A stretch of 64,000 nt of DNA from Cytobacillus luteolus. Lineage in GTDB: Bacteria > Bacillota > Bacilli > Bacillales > Bacillaceae_L. Location of the stretch: NCBI RefSeq assembly GCF_017873715.1, contig NZ_JAGGKM010000004.1, positions 434,001-498,000 on the forward strand, read 5' to 3'. The first letter of the stretch is position 1. Every line of letters starts with the position of its first letter. Position numbers and translations under genes: made by a program. Shown in pieces: positions 39,629 through 49,238 of this stretch. The notes beneath the pieces were generated by a model that saw only the letters and a list, made by a program, of their open reading frames with translations, did no database searches and was not told the DNA's origin.

Positions 39629-40471
39629 TTAGATAGTTTCTGAGTCTAGTATTGTTTTTAGTTTATTCCTATATTCCTCTTGACTGTAATTATTTAAGAT
39701 AATATGTTTGTTCATATCTAATTGGGAAAACACATCCATCTCTAGTGCTTTCCTTACCTTTAGAACCGTTAGAGTCCCCTCTAACCCTTCAAGTTCATTC
39801 TCTTTTCCATAGCCTTGTTGTGTATAGTAATTTACAAACCCTTCGAACCACTCTTTTGGTCTCTCTTGAATAGCCTTCTTGAAAGAGTAATCAAGGTCTG
39901 CTTGGTCTACATAGAAAAGGATTGGTTCCAAGGCTTTAACGCTTTGAGCTAACCCCTTAATATAGTTTGTGATTATTTCCTTTTCTGCACCGTACTTAAC
40001 CATACCAACTGTAATTGGATTTTGAATAAAGCAACATTCAAATATATATACTTTATTTCCTCTAAGAGCATTCTCGGCAAAAGCGATCCAATTTTGAGTA
40101 ATTAATTCAATGTTCTGTTCTAAAGGTAGTTCATAGATATCTTTTTGAAAGAAATTGTTAGTAAGGTCTGAAGGTAAGCTTGAGCCAATAACATTATTCA
40201 CCTTGTGGTAAGGAAGAAAATATCCATTCTCCTTTTCAATTACATGGCTTAATAATAGATCTTTAAAGTTTGTATGGGTAGACAGTAATTCTTCAAAATC
40301 CTGTTTTGAATAATAAGCAACCCCTTCAAAATCAGCAGGATGATCTAGGTTACCTTCTAAAAACAATTCAGCCTCCACATTCATTTCAGCAAGGATGTTA
40401 TGTACTAGCCTGGCTGTAGTAGATTTTCCAAAGCCAGGTAAACCTTCGATTAAGATTAATTTTGTTTTCAT
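39629..40471 (-). CDS. P-loop NTPase/kinase-like protein, unknown substrate
   Basis: A 280-aa soluble protein with Walker A GLPGFGKST at residues 10-18, preceded by the beta strand KLILIE. An acidic loop IFECCFIQNP may serve as Walker B. The remainder is unlike named kinases I know. It resembles generic Bacillus ATP-binding proteins of the nucleoside/gluconate kinase fold. It starts 29 bp downstream of the racemase gene on the same strand, so the two are probably co-transcribed. Confidence 0.7.
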   Translation of the reverse strand: MKTKLILIEGLPGFGKSTTARLVHNILAEMNVEAELFLEGNLDHPADFEGVAYYSKQDFEELLSTHTNFKDLLLSHVIEKENGYFLPYHKVNNVIGSSLPSDLTNNFFQKDIYELPLEQNIELITQNWIAFAENALRGNKVYIFECCFIQNPITVGMVKYGAEKEIITNYIKGLAQSVKALEPILFYVDQADLDYSFKKAIQERPKEWFEGFVNYYTQQGYGKENELEGLEGTLTVLKVRKALEMDVFSQLDMNKHIILNNYSQEEYRNKLKTILDSETI

Positions 40472-40500
40472 AAGCTTACTCCCTTAACAATGTTTGACTC

Positions 40501-41208
40501 CTAACCTTTATAATCTAACACTCCTAATGAGAGTGCAGCCACTTTATTCGCGTGGATAAAAGTTGTATCAAATAATGGAATGTTCGTGTCATTTTGACTA
40601 ATTAACAGAGGTATCTCTGTACATCCTAGTATAATCCCCTCTGCCCCATTATCAACTAATTTTTTTATAACTGATAGATAATAGGATTTCGAACTCTCAT
40701 TAAAAGTACCTTTACATAATTCATTAAAAATAATCTCGTGAACCCCACTTCTTTCTTCTTCATCAGGAGTAATAACCTCTATCCCTTGTTGCATAAGAAG
40801 ATCTCTATAAAATGATTGTTCCATAGTAAACTTAGTTCCAAGTAGTCCTACCTTCTTGTGACCTAAATGTTCTATGTCGCTAACTAAACAATCTACTATA
40901 TGAACTAGTGGGACCGTACAAGCATTTTGCACTTCATCTGCCATGAGATGCATTGTATTCGTACAGATTACGATTAGTTCTGCACCTCCATTTTCTAAAC
41001 ATTTTGCTGCTTCTATCATTTTTCCAGTTGCTTTTTGCCATTCACCAGTTCTTTGCAATGCAGCAATCTCTTCAAAATCAAATGAATAAATTAAGCATTT
41101 TGCCGAATGTATTCCTCCTAATTGTTTTTGTACAAAACGATTAATATATGAATAATAGACACTTGTTGACTCCCAACTAAGTCCTCCAATAAGTCCAATT
41201 GTTTTCAA
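40501..41208 (-). CDS. aspartate/glutamate racemase family protein (YgeA/RacX-like)
   Basis: A 235-aa PLP-independent amino acid racemase. Two catalytic cysteines are present: C82 in VICTNTMH and C196 in ILGCTEIP. The N-terminus KTIGLIGGLSWESTSVYY is typical of the YgeA/RacX group. Broad-specificity amino acid racemases make D-amino acids for the wall or biofilm turnover. It is divergent from a MocR regulator, which may control it. Confidence 0.87.
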   Translation of the reverse strand: MKTIGLIGGLSWESTSVYYSYINRFVQKQLGGIHSAKCLIYSFDFEEIAALQRTGEWQKATGKMIEAAKCLENGGAELIVICTNTMHLMADEVQNACTVPLVHIVDCLVSDIEHLGHKKVGLLGTKFTMEQSFYRDLLMQQGIEVITPDEEERSGVHEIIFNELCKGTFNESSKSYYLSVIKKLVDNGAEGIILGCTEIPLLISQNDTNIPLFDTTFIHANKVAALSLGVLDYKG

Positions 41209-41315
41209 TAGAAATTCCCTCCTTCGATATATAAAATTAAAGTAGCATGATATACTGGCCGTATGAAGTGCCAGAAATGAACTATTTTAATAGTACCAGT
41301 TTATAAGAATAGGAG

Positions 41316-42722
41316 ATGAAACGGATGTGGTTTCATGTAGACCGCTCAATTCAAAAAACATTAACACAACAAATCTATGAGCAGCTTCGGAATTCTATCC
41401 TAAACGGTGAATTAAATAGAGATGTTAAATTACCTTCAACTAGAGAACTTTCGACTTCAATTGGGGTATCACGCAACATTGTGCTTGAAGTATATAATCA
41501 ACTGGTTGATGAGGGCTATCTAATTGTTCGACCAAGGTCAGGTACATTTGTTGCCCCAGGATCTTCCTTGATTAAACTAACGACCAATGAGTCTAAGGTA
41601 GAAATCAAAAAACAAAATAAAGGATATACAGATGTAATTGATTTTAGAGCAGCTACACCAGCAATGGACCATTTCCCTCGAAAGGTATGGGGAAGATTAG
41701 CAAAAGAAGTATGCTACGAAGCCCCTGACCAACTTTTTGGTTACCATTCCCCTGAAGGATTAGTTGAGTTAAAGGAAGAACTGTCTAGATACCTATTACG
41801 GACTAGAGGGGTAGTAAGTGATCCTGCACAAATAATAATCACTTCTGGTGCTACACAGGCACTCTCTTTAATTACAGAATTGTTATTAAAAGAAAATCAA
41901 TTAGTTGCTGTGGAAGACCCAGTTACCGATGAAATGAGAACCATTTTTTCATATGGTGGTGCAACCATCATACCTGTTCCAGTTGACGATAAGGGAATCC
42001 AACCAGAATTCCTTTCAGAAGACACACCGCCAAGTTTTATTTTTATCCTTCCTTCTCACCAATTTCCGCTTGGCGGAACATTGACAATTCAACGAAGAAT
42101 ACAATTAATTGAGTACGCCCGTAAGTTTAACTGTTATATCGTTGAGGATGATTATGATAGCGAATTTACTTATGAAGGTACACCTGTCCACTCAGTGCAA
42201 GGACTTGACCCTGAGAGAGTACTTTATGTAGGAACATTTAGTAAAATTCTCTCTCCGGCTCTTAGAATTGGATATGTAGTTCTTCCAGAACCACTGATTG
42301 AAGAGTGTAAGAAGTTAAAATGGTATACAGATCGACACCATCCCTCATTAGAACAATTAATGCTGACTCGTTTTATAAAAGAAGGTTTCTTAGATCGGCA
42401 TATCAGAAAAATGAAAAGAATATATAAACAAAGACGTGAAGCACTAGTATCTAGCCTAAAGAATCATTTCCCTGATTCACGTATATTAGGGCATGCTGCT
42501 GGCATGCATTTGGTAGTAGAAATTCCCTCAGTAGATTTTAATGGAGAATTATTGGATTGGATTAAAAAATACTCGATACAAATATATCCGGTAGAGTACT
42601 ACTCAATCATTAAAGGCTTACACAATCATAAAATTGTTTTGGGGTATGGAGGATTAGCAGTAGAGAAAATTGAAGAAGGTGTATCAAGATTAAGCATGGC
42701 TATAAAAAGCTATAAAAAATAG
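41316..42722 (+). CDS. MocR/PdxR-type GntR regulator with aminotransferase domain
   Basis: A 468-aa fusion of a GntR winged helix (residues ~10-75; LTQQIYEQLRNSILNGEL, LPSTRELSTSIGVSRNIV) to a fold-type I aminotransferase domain. The PLP lysine lies in GTFSKILSP, and ITSGATQALSLI and VEDDYDSEFTYEG are also conserved. Such proteins bind an amino-acid-PLP adduct and regulate a neighbouring gene. The divergent neighbour is an amino acid racemase. The TAG stop overlaps the left end of the palindromic element at 42721. An AGGAGA ribosome binding site precedes the start. Confidence 0.9.
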   Translation: MKRMWFHVDRSIQKTLTQQIYEQLRNSILNGELNRDVKLPSTRELSTSIGVSRNIVLEVYNQLVDEGYLIVRPRSGTFVAPGSSLIKLTTNESKVEIKKQNKGYTDVIDFRAATPAMDHFPRKVWGRLAKEVCYEAPDQLFGYHSPEGLVELKEELSRYLLRTRGVVSDPAQIIITSGATQALSLITELLLKENQLVAVEDPVTDEMRTIFSYGGATIIPVPVDDKGIQPEFLSEDTPPSFIFILPSHQFPLGGTLTIQRRIQLIEYARKFNCYIVEDDYDSEFTYEGTPVHSVQGLDPERVLYVGTFSKILSPALRIGYVVLPEPLIEECKKLKWYTDRHHPSLEQLMLTRFIKEGFLDRHIRKMKRIYKQRREALVSSLKNHFPDSRILGHAAGMHLVVEIPSVDFNGELLDWIKKYSIQIYPVEYYSIIKGLHNHKIVLGYGGLAVEKIEEGVSRLSMAIKSYKK

Positions 42723-42977
42723 GCTGAGACAAAAGTAGTTTAACTATATAGAAACCGAACAATGGTTGTAGGGGTAGTTACACCGCTCCTGAAATATACT
42801 TCGGTTTCCGCGGGTAAGAAGGTTATTTTCACTGGCGTGAAAAAACCCACTCCTCGTGCTAAGCACTGCGGGGTCTAGCCGTTGCTTTTCATCCCGCAGG
42901 AGTCTACGTATATTTCATCCGCTAGGCTATTACTTTGTTCGGAATTGTAATTAAACACTTATGTTATGTCCCAGCCT
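42721..42977. mobile_element. 257-bp palindromic MITE-like element
   Basis: Terminal inverted repeats AGGCTGAGACAAAAGT (left) and its counterpart AGGCTGGGACATAACATAAG (right, minus strand). Nested inner pairs are CCGAACAA 42755-42762 with TTGTTCGG 42935-42942, GAAATATAC 42791-42799 with GTATATTTC 42908-42916, and GCGGG with CCCGC. It holds no gene. It fills the gap between the MocR gene and ytmB and can fold into one long hairpin, so it may also terminate both convergent genes. Confidence 0.8.
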
Positions 42978-42992
42978 CATTTTCCTTTTAGA

Positions 42993-43235
42993 TTAGTTCG
43001 TAGAATTTAGGGCAATCAGTTCGTATGTAATCGTTGTTGTATTGTTTGCTAATTCGACCTTTTTGATAAGTGCCTCACCGCTAGAGTCACTTTCGATTGT
43101 TCTTCTAACCTCTATCGGAATATCAATTGGGTATAATCGATACCCCTCTTTCACCAAAGTAAAGATATTTTCTGCTACCCTTGTTTCTCTTCCTTTCGTT
43201 ACAATCATTGTATTAAATTCAAAAGGCATGCCCAT
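42993..43235 (-). CDS. ytmB: YtmB family protein (DUF2584)
   Basis: An 80-aa protein matching the B. subtilis YtmB pattern (MPFEFNTMIVTKGRETR...FTLVKEGYRLYPIDIPIEV) and located next to ytmA as in that genome. Small predicted beta-rich protein; function unknown. It follows ytmA by 54 bp on the same strand. Confidence 0.8.
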   Translation of the reverse strand: MGMPFEFNTMIVTKGRETRVAENIFTLVKEGYRLYPIDIPIEVRRTIESDSSGEALIKKVELANNTTTITYELIALNSTN

Positions 43236-43289
43236 AAGCTTGTCTCCCCTTTTTTGTAAGTTGGTCCCTCTTCATAGTATCATAATCGG

Positions 43290-44072
43290 CTACTGATTTT
43301 TCATCCATTCTGTTACAAATTTTACCGTTTCTCGATTTTCAGCTGGCGGAAAATAATGAGTAAATTGTTTAAAATATCTGCTCGTTACACTTTTACCTAA
43401 TTCCTTTAATCGTTTTTCTAGACGATATGAATGCTCAACTGATACGTTTTTGTCCTTTTCACCATGAATAATTAAGACTGGTGCCTCTATTTTTTCCAAT
43501 TCATAAAGTGGGGTGCGATAACGATATCGTTCCGGATATTTGGTTGGTGTACCACCAATAACCCTCTTCATCATTCTACGCAAGTCTTTCCTTTCTACAT
43601 ACGTAAGTGACATATCTGACACTCCTCCCCATGAGACGATTGAGCAAATATTCGTTTCATAAATTCCTGTCAGGAGTGCCATTACACCCCCACGTGAAAA
43701 TCCAAAGGCATGAATACGGTTAGGATTCACTTTCGGATGCTGTTCCAAGACTTTATAGCTAGCTAGAGCATCATATCTATCATCACCAGCAAAATCCTCA
43801 TTTCCTTCTCCACCTTGATTACCGCGATAGAAAGGAGCCATTACTACAAAACCTTCAGAAGCAAACTGGATAATACGACCTATTCGTACTTTTCCAACAT
43901 TCTTTATCCCACCGCGTAAATAGAGAAAACCATCATAACAGCCTTCTTCTTTAGGATAAGCTAAATATCCTTTTACACGCAGCCCCTTACAGTAATAGGT
44001 AATGAGATACAGTTCGATTCTAGGATTAGGTGAAGGATATCTTTGTCTATCTATAATACTGCCGTCAACCAT
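43290..44072 (-). CDS. ytmA: YtmA alpha/beta hydrolase (prolyl oligopeptidase-like)
   Basis: A 260-aa alpha/beta hydrolase of the S9 peptidase/acetyl-esterase type. The nucleophile elbow is GFSRGG, the acid lies in IHGEKDKNV, and the His in FTHYFPP. The oxyanion-side loop is FYRGNQGGEGNEDFAG. It lacks the beta-propeller of full oligopeptidases. Probably a cytoplasmic hydrolase or peptidase of unknown substrate, transcribed with ytmB. Confidence 0.88.
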   Translation of the reverse strand: MVDGSIIDRQRYPSPNPRIELYLITYYCKGLRVKGYLAYPKEEGCYDGFLYLRGGIKNVGKVRIGRIIQFASEGFVVMAPFYRGNQGGEGNEDFAGDDRYDALASYKVLEQHPKVNPNRIHAFGFSRGGVMALLTGIYETNICSIVSWGGVSDMSLTYVERKDLRRMMKRVIGGTPTKYPERYRYRTPLYELEKIEAPVLIIHGEKDKNVSVEHSYRLEKRLKELGKSVTSRYFKQFTHYFPPAENRETVKFVTEWMKNQ

Positions 44073-44193
44073 TCATTCATCCCCTTTCTAATTAAATCCT
44101 TCTAGGCATTCACACATTTTTGTCACAATTCATAATGTAACGTAAGTAATAACTAATATTTTGACGTCTTGACACGTCTAGGAGGTAAATTTC

Positions 44194-45177
44194 ATGCGTT
44201 ATGTATCATTATTTTTGACGTTTCTTCTTATTATTCCACTAGTAGCTTGTAATAATGACAAAACAGAAACAATCCGTGTTGCGGAAGTTACCCGTTCTAT
44301 TTTTTATGCTCCTCAGTATGTAGCACTGTCTGAAGGCTTTTTTGAGGAAGAGGGCTTAAATGTTGAACTTACAACTACATGGGGCGGTGATAAAACGATG
44401 ACTGCCGTTTTATCAGATGGAGCAGACATTGCCCTAGTAGGTTCTGAGACATCCATTTATGTTCAAGCTCAAGGGTCCAGTGATCCGGTTATTAATTTTG
44501 CACAACTCACTCAAACAGATGGCACTTTCTTAGTTGCTCGTGAAAAAATGGAAGATTTCAGTTGGGATCAATTAAAAGGTAGTACATTTTTAGGTCAACG
44601 TAAAGGTGGCATGCCACAAATGGTTGGTGAATTTGTACTTAAAAAGAATGGGATCGATCCACATAATGACTTAGAACTAATCCAAAACGTGGATTTTGCC
44701 AATATTGCTTCTGCCTTCGCTTCCGGAACTGGTGATTTTGTTCAATTGTTTGAACCACAAGCAAGTATCTTTGAACAAGAAGGAAAAGGCTTCATTGTTG
44801 CCTCATTTGGGAAAGAGTCAGGTCATGTACCATATACAACATTTATGGCGAAACAAAGCTACCTTGACGGTAATAAAGAAGCAGTAGATAAGTTCACTCG
44901 TGCTATCTACAAAGCTCAACAATGGGTTCAAACACATAGTGCTAAAGAAGTAGCCGAATCCATTCAATCCTATTTTGAGGACACACCACTTGAAACAATT
45001 GAAATGGTTGTTGACCGTTACAGAAGCCAAGGCTCATACGCCACTGACCCAATATTAGACGAAGAAGAATGGGATAATCTTCAAAACATTATGGATGAAG
45101 CTGGTGAGCTACCAGCACGTATTGAATACAGCACATTAGTTAACACATCTATTGCCGAAAAGATCATTTCAGAATAG
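44194..45177 (+). CDS. ytlA: YtlA substrate-binding lipoprotein (NMT1/THI5-like)
   Basis: A 327-aa ABC-transporter solute-binding protein. The lipobox IPLVAC ends at Cys19. The NMT1-type domain starts IRVAEVTRSIFYAPQYVALSEGFFEEEGLNVEL. It is followed by ATPase and permease genes in the YtlA-YtlC-YtlD order. The family binds thiamine precursors, sulfonates or similar small molecules. The ligand here is unknown and no THI-box riboswitch is visible upstream. AGGAGG precedes the ATG. Confidence 0.9.
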   Translation: MRYVSLFLTFLLIIPLVACNNDKTETIRVAEVTRSIFYAPQYVALSEGFFEEEGLNVELTTTWGGDKTMTAVLSDGADIALVGSETSIYVQAQGSSDPVINFAQLTQTDGTFLVAREKMEDFSWDQLKGSTFLGQRKGGMPQMVGEFVLKKNGIDPHNDLELIQNVDFANIASAFASGTGDFVQLFEPQASIFEQEGKGFIVASFGKESGHVPYTTFMAKQSYLDGNKEAVDKFTRAIYKAQQWVQTHSAKEVAESIQSYFEDTPLETIEMVVDRYRSQGSYATDPILDEEEWDNLQNIMDEAGELPARIEYSTLVNTSIAEKIISE

Positions 45178-45189
45178 GAGTGATGACTC

Positions 45190-45963
45190 GTGACTTTTCT
45201 CAAAGTAGATAGAATTCAGCATACCTACTTTACTAGAGATTCCGCAAAAACAGCACTTGAAGATATCTCTTTAACGATAGAGGAAGGGGAGTTTGTCTCC
45301 TTTCTCGGCCCTAGTGGCTGTGGAAAAACAACCTTATTATCGATTATCGCTGGTTTACTAAAACCAACAGAAGGTCAAATTTTGATAGATGGAAATCCGC
45401 CTAATAAAGAAGGACCTTCAATTGGGTATATGCTGCAGCAGGATTACCTTTTCCCCTGGAAAACAATAGAAGAAAATGTTTTTGTCGGACTACGAACCAT
45501 GAAGAAGTATTCTAGTGAAAATAAGGAAAAAACGCTTGATATATTAAAAGAGATGGGCTTACAAGGAGTTGAAAAGTCTTACCCAAAACAGCTTTCCGGT
45601 GGGATGAGACAAAGAGCCTCGTTAGTAAGGACGTTAGCAACGAACCCAAAGATTTTACTACTCGATGAACCATTCTCAGCTTTAGATTATCAAACCAAAC
45701 TGAAGCTAGAAAATCTAATGGTAAAAACATTAAAGGAATATAGCAAAACTGCATTACTCGTTACTCATGATATAGGTGAAGCGATTGCAATGAGTGATCG
45801 TATATTTCTACTCTCAGCAAACCCGGGTAGAATCGCAGAAACCTTTACCATTCCAGAAGAACTAAAAAAAATAACTCCATTTGAAGCGCGTCAGCATTCA
45901 ATGTACTCAACAATCTTTCAACAAATATGGAAGGAGTTAGATGATCTTGAAACAAAACAGTAG
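45190..45963 (+). CDS. ytlC: YtlC ABC transporter ATP-binding protein
   Basis: Walker [11 protein letters not shown]-loop [10 protein letters not shown], signature [16 protein letters not shown], Walker [13 protein letters not shown] and H-loop VTHDIGEA are all present in 257 aa. It belongs to the nitrate/sulfonate/taurine importer class. It starts at GTG with an upstream AATAGGAG. It overlaps the permease gene by 23 bp and follows ytlA by 12 bp. Confidence 0.93.
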   Translation: MTFLKVDRIQHTYFTRDSAKTALEDISLTIEEGEFVSFLGPSGCGKTTLLSIIAGLLKPTEGQILIDGNPPNKEGPSIGYMLQQDYLFPWKTIEENVFVGLRTMKKYSSENKEKTLDILKEMGLQGVEKSYPKQLSGGMRQRASLVRTLATNPKILLLDEPFSALDYQTKLKLENLMVKTLKEYSKTALLVTHDIGEAIAMSDRIFLLSANPGRIAETFTIPEELKKITPFEARQHSMYSTIFQQIWKELDDLETKQ

Positions 45964-46759
45964 CATTCGTCTCCTCCATGAACAATATTTAAAAGAAATA
46001 AAAAAAGAAAAAAGGATTGTTCTATTTTACCAAATCCTTATATTTCTAGTCTTTTTCTCAGGTTGGGAAATCGCCAGTAAAAAAACATGGATTGACCCTT
46101 TAATTTTTAGCTCTCCATCAAAAATATGGGCACTCTTTATCACAAAGTTATCTGATGGATCTTTACTCTCTAATTTAAGTGTTACTTTATTTGAAACGGT
46201 ATTAGGATTCATTATTGGAACACTATTAGGGACAATTTTGGCAGCTATTCTATGGTGGTCAGAACGCCTCTCAAGAATTCTAGACCCTTATCTCGTCATA
46301 TTGAATGCAATGCCTAAGGTTGCTCTAGGACCTATTTTAATAGTAGCACTTGGTCCAGGATTTGTTTCAATCATTGCAATGGGTGCGATCATTTCTGTTA
46401 TTATCACCACAATCGTTGTTTACACCTCATTTAGGGAAGTAGACCCTAACTATATAAAGGTATTAAACACATTTGGCGCTAGCCGGAGTCAATGCTTTAA
46501 GGAAGCAATTCTTCCCGCTTCTTTTCCTACCATTATCTCTACCCTGAAAGTAAATGTCGGTTTATCTTGGGTTGGGGTAATTGTTGGCGAATTTCTTGTT
46601 TCGGCAAAAGGGTTAGGCTATATGATTATATACGGATTCCAAGTGTTCAACTTCACTCTGGTTCTCCTAAGTCTTTTAGTCATTGCAGTATTTGCTACAT
46701 TAATGTATCAGGGTGTAGAGTTGCTTGAAAGAAAGCTTATAAAGGACTCTAAACAATAG
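45941..46759 (+). CDS. ytlD: YtlD ABC transporter permease
   Basis: A 272-aa, six-helix permease of the SsuC/TauC type. The EAA-loop region lies in [24 protein letters not shown], after [19 protein letters not shown]. The start ATG 45941 has AAGGAG five bases upstream and lies inside ytlC, so translation is coupled. It completes a three-gene importer with YtlA and YtlC. Confidence 0.92.
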   Translation: MILKQNSSIRLLHEQYLKEIKKEKRIVLFYQILIFLVFFSGWEIASKKTWIDPLIFSSPSKIWALFITKLSDGSLLSNLSVTLFETVLGFIIGTLLGTILAAILWWSERLSRILDPYLVILNAMPKVALGPILIVALGPGFVSIIAMGAIISVIITTIVVYTSFREVDPNYIKVLNTFGASRSQCFKEAILPASFPTIISTLKVNVGLSWVGVIVGEFLVSAKGLGYMIIYGFQVFNFTLVLLSLLVIAVFATLMYQGVELLERKLIKDSKQ

Positions 46760-46793
46760 AAAGCTCTCTAAGATAATTAGAGAGCTTTCTTTA
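46759..46793. terminator. bidirectional terminator ytlD / ytkD
   Basis: Perfect stem AAAGCTCTCTAA / TTAGAGAGCTTT between convergent genes. Confidence 0.88.
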
Positions 46794-47247
46794 AGATATA
46801 CTCAATGCTATGCTGAAGAACATCATCTTTCATGATAAAACTATACATGGAATTTGTAGAAAGGTTCTTCGGCAGATTATTTAGTAATACTGGGCCTTTT
46901 GTTTCTAAGTAATCATCCTTCTCTACAAGCTTACTAACCTTTGCAAAATATATATTTTTTATTATCGTTTTTCCTTTTCCGATAACTTTATATTGCCCGA
47001 TATAGTTTAAATCTGAAACGATTCCACCCGTTTCCTCCATTACTTCACGAACTGCAGCTTGCTCTGGCGTTTCACCGTTCTCAATCTTTCCTCCTGGGAA
47101 TTCAAGTCCTCGCTCACTGTGGTCTGTTAACAGCCACTGATCATTATGCCTGCAAATCACCCAAACATGCCTAGGATTCATCGAGAAAGGGTTGTTAGTG
47201 AAGGATAAATTAACTTCGTTTAAGTACATATCCTGAAAAACAATCAT
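46777..47247 (-). CDS. ytkD: Nudix hydrolase YtkD (8-oxo-dGTPase type)
   Basis: A 156-aa protein with a complete Nudix box GGKIENGETPEQAAVREVMEETGG at ~52-75. It matches B. subtilis YtkD in size and location. YtkD hydrolyses oxidised dGTP and related nucleotides and protects against mutation. The C-terminal half is the usual YtkD extension (NLSTNSMYSFIMKDDVLQHSI). Monocistronic. Confidence 0.9.
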   Translation of the reverse strand: MIVFQDMYLNEVNLSFTNNPFSMNPRHVWVICRHNDQWLLTDHSERGLEFPGGKIENGETPEQAAVREVMEETGGIVSDLNYIGQYKVIGKGKTIIKNIYFAKVSKLVEKDDYLETKGPVLLNNLPKNLSTNSMYSFIMKDDVLQHSIEYILKKAL

Positions 47248-47322
47248 ATAACCTTTTCTCCATTACTTGGTATTTCTTATATGGTACCATATAAAAATCA
47301 AATGGTATACGAACAACTCTTT

Positions 47323-47658
47323 TTAATGTTCCTTGTTACTAATTTCACTTATTAAATTCTGTGACTTAATAAGCTCCTTTGCATCTTGATCACCTAGTTC
47401 ATACATCATTTTATATATTTTTTGCATCGTTGCATCAATAGCATCATTTGTAGGATCATAATGGTACTCAATGTATGGAACATGCGCTCGTAAAAAGCCT
47501 TGCCAATCTGAAGAATAGTTTTGTTCAAAATACTCCCTTAACTGGATAATTTCTTCATCTGTAGCTTCAATTTTGAAGTCCCAAGGAGAAGCTGTACTAA
47601 GCTGTGAAATTTCTCCATTGGCGATTGAAACATAATATGTTTTTTTAGTTTGATCCAC
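47323..47658 (-). CDS. conserved Bacillus protein, unknown function
   Basis: A 111-aa hydrophilic protein (MDQTKKTYYVSIANGEISQ...ASPWDFKIEATDEEIIQLREYFEQNYSSDW). It has no signal and no catalytic motif that I can defend. I recall similar short proteins in many Bacillus genomes, sometimes labelled hydrolase without evidence. Standalone minus-strand gene upstream of ytkD; a weak GGGGTGAGAG ribosome binding site precedes it. Confidence 0.7.
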   Translation of the reverse strand: MDQTKKTYYVSIANGEISQLSTASPWDFKIEATDEEIIQLREYFEQNYSSDWQGFLRAHVPYIEYHYDPTNDAIDATMQKIYKMMYELGDQDAKELIKSQNLISEISNKEH

Positions 47659-47890
47659 GAACTCTCACCCCTAAGTTGATTCTTTTCATTAGCTTTTCAA
47701 AAATGAGCCAAATTATGTATGTAACAAGTTGCAACTAAATTAGCTAGGGTTATTACCATATTAGTGGAGAGTTTCTGAAAAGTCATTTATACTAGAAAAA
47801 AGAAAATTACTTATTGGATAAAAGCATTTTTTCATTTCTATACGATATACTAGTTGGTAACATAGAGTTTTCTAAGAGGAGGCTAGTCGG

Positions 47891-48151
47891 ATGAAATTTA
47901 TTGATGAATTATACGAGATGTATCGTCACAAGCTATCGGGCGATGAAGAGGATGCAGACATTTTAGCTTTCTCAGTACTAGAACAATTAAATAGAGATGA
48001 TATGATTACACTAATTGAGGAACTAAGTGACCAGGAGCTTTATAACTTAGTTGGTTTTTATATGATTGAAAAGTTAAAAGCAAAAATGGCTCGTGAGGAA
48101 TTTGGGGATACTAAAGCGGTACCAAACGATGGTGTTAGAAATTTACATTAA
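47891..48151 (+). CDS. small acidic protein (DUF6154-like)
   Basis: An 86-aa acidic, helical protein (KFIDELYEMYRHKLSGDEEDADILAFSVLEQL). AGAGGAGG stands 12 bp before the ATG. A strong terminator follows. I associate it with the DUF6154 family of Bacillaceae, with moderate certainty. No function is known. Confidence 0.75.
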   Translation: MKFIDELYEMYRHKLSGDEEDADILAFSVLEQLNRDDMITLIEELSDQELYNLVGFYMIEKLKAKMAREEFGDTKAVPNDGVRNLH

Positions 48152-48156
48152 ACTTA

Positions 48157-48197
48157 AAATACCAGAAAGAGAACGACTCTTTCTGGTATTTTTTTTA
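48157..48197 (+). terminator. terminator of the 86-aa gene
   Basis: Stem AAATACCAGAAAGAG / CTCTTTCTGGTATTT followed by T6; also faces the convergent threonine aldolase gene. Confidence 0.92.
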
Positions 48198-49208
48198 TTT
48201 CTGTAATATTGCTAGTGCTTGATCTATTTGTTCAGTGCTAACATCATAGTGTGTTGTCATCCTAATAATAGTAGGTCCAAAAGAAACAGCTAGTATACCT
48301 TGCTCCTTTAATAAGCGGATATACTCCTCAGCCGTTAAACCTTTTTTAGCAACATCAATTAATACAATATTCGTATCAACTTCATTGATAACCTCTAATC
48401 CTTTGATTGAGCCTATCCCAGCTGCAAGCCTCTTTGCATTGTCATGATCAACTGAGAGTCGCTCTACCATTTGTGTTAACGCTACCATTGCAGGTGCAGC
48501 AATTAGACCCACCTGACGCAGACCTCCACCCAGTCTCTTTCTCCACTTTCTAGCTTTTTTTATAAATTGTTCATCACCAGCAATAATTGACCCTACTGGT
48601 GCCCCAAGTCCCTTTGATAAACAGACTTGAACAGTAGTTGTAAACTTTGTGAAATCAGTCAACGGTTTATTTAAAGCTACTGCTGCATTAAATAACCTTG
48701 CACCATCTAAATGAACTGGGACATTATATTTAGAAGCAACGTTGTAGATGGATTCCATGTTATCAATAGGAACAATCGCACCACCCGCTCGGTTATGCGT
48801 ATTTTCAAGACAAATTAGGCCTGTTTCCGGGACGTGAATATCTTCCCCCCTAATAGCTACTTCAACCAATGTAGGATCCATGGCCCCTCTGTGACCCTTA
48901 ATCGTTCTAGTTTGTACACCCGCGAAAGCAGAGACAGCTCCACCTTCATAATAAAAAATATGTGAATCTTCCTCTAACAAAATTTCATTTCCTGGTACAC
49001 AATGTGTAAGTACGGCAATTTGATTACCTTGCGTCCCACTCGTTACAAATAGAGCATCTTCTTTACCTAACATCTGGGCCGCTAATTCTTCAAGCCTTCT
49101 TACTGTAGGGTCTTCGTTATAAACATCATCCCCCACCTTAGCTTGATAAGCAGCCTTCCTCATCTCTTCCGTAGGCTTAGTAACTGTATCACTTCTTAAA
49201 TCTATCAT
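48195..49208 (-). CDS. ltaE: low-specificity L-threonine aldolase
   Basis: A PLP enzyme (337 aa) that splits threonine or allo-threonine into glycine and acetaldehyde. It has the conserved start MIDLRSDTVTKPTEEMR, the PLP lysine in VCLSKGLGAPVGS, the aspartate in VHLDGARLFNA, and ENTHNRAGGAIVP. Single gene; it ends at the terminator shared with its neighbour. Confidence 0.92.
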   Translation of the reverse strand: MIDLRSDTVTKPTEEMRKAAYQAKVGDDVYNEDPTVRRLEELAAQMLGKEDALFVTSGTQGNQIAVLTHCVPGNEILLEEDSHIFYYEGGAVSAFAGVQTRTIKGHRGAMDPTLVEVAIRGEDIHVPETGLICLENTHNRAGGAIVPIDNMESIYNVASKYNVPVHLDGARLFNAAVALNKPLTDFTKFTTTVQVCLSKGLGAPVGSIIAGDEQFIKKARKWRKRLGGGLRQVGLIAAPAMVALTQMVERLSVDHDNAKRLAAGIGSIKGLEVINEVDTNIVLIDVAKKGLTAEEYIRLLKEQGILAVSFGPTIIRMTTHYDVSTEQIDQALAILQK

Positions 49209-49238
49209 CTATTTCACCTCTAATAATTCGCCTCGTAA

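Noticed and set aside
44073-44193. THI-box (TPP) riboswitch for the YtlA-C-D importer
   Set aside because: Looked for because the binding protein is THI5-like, but the 120-bp leader lacks the CTGAGA-type core.
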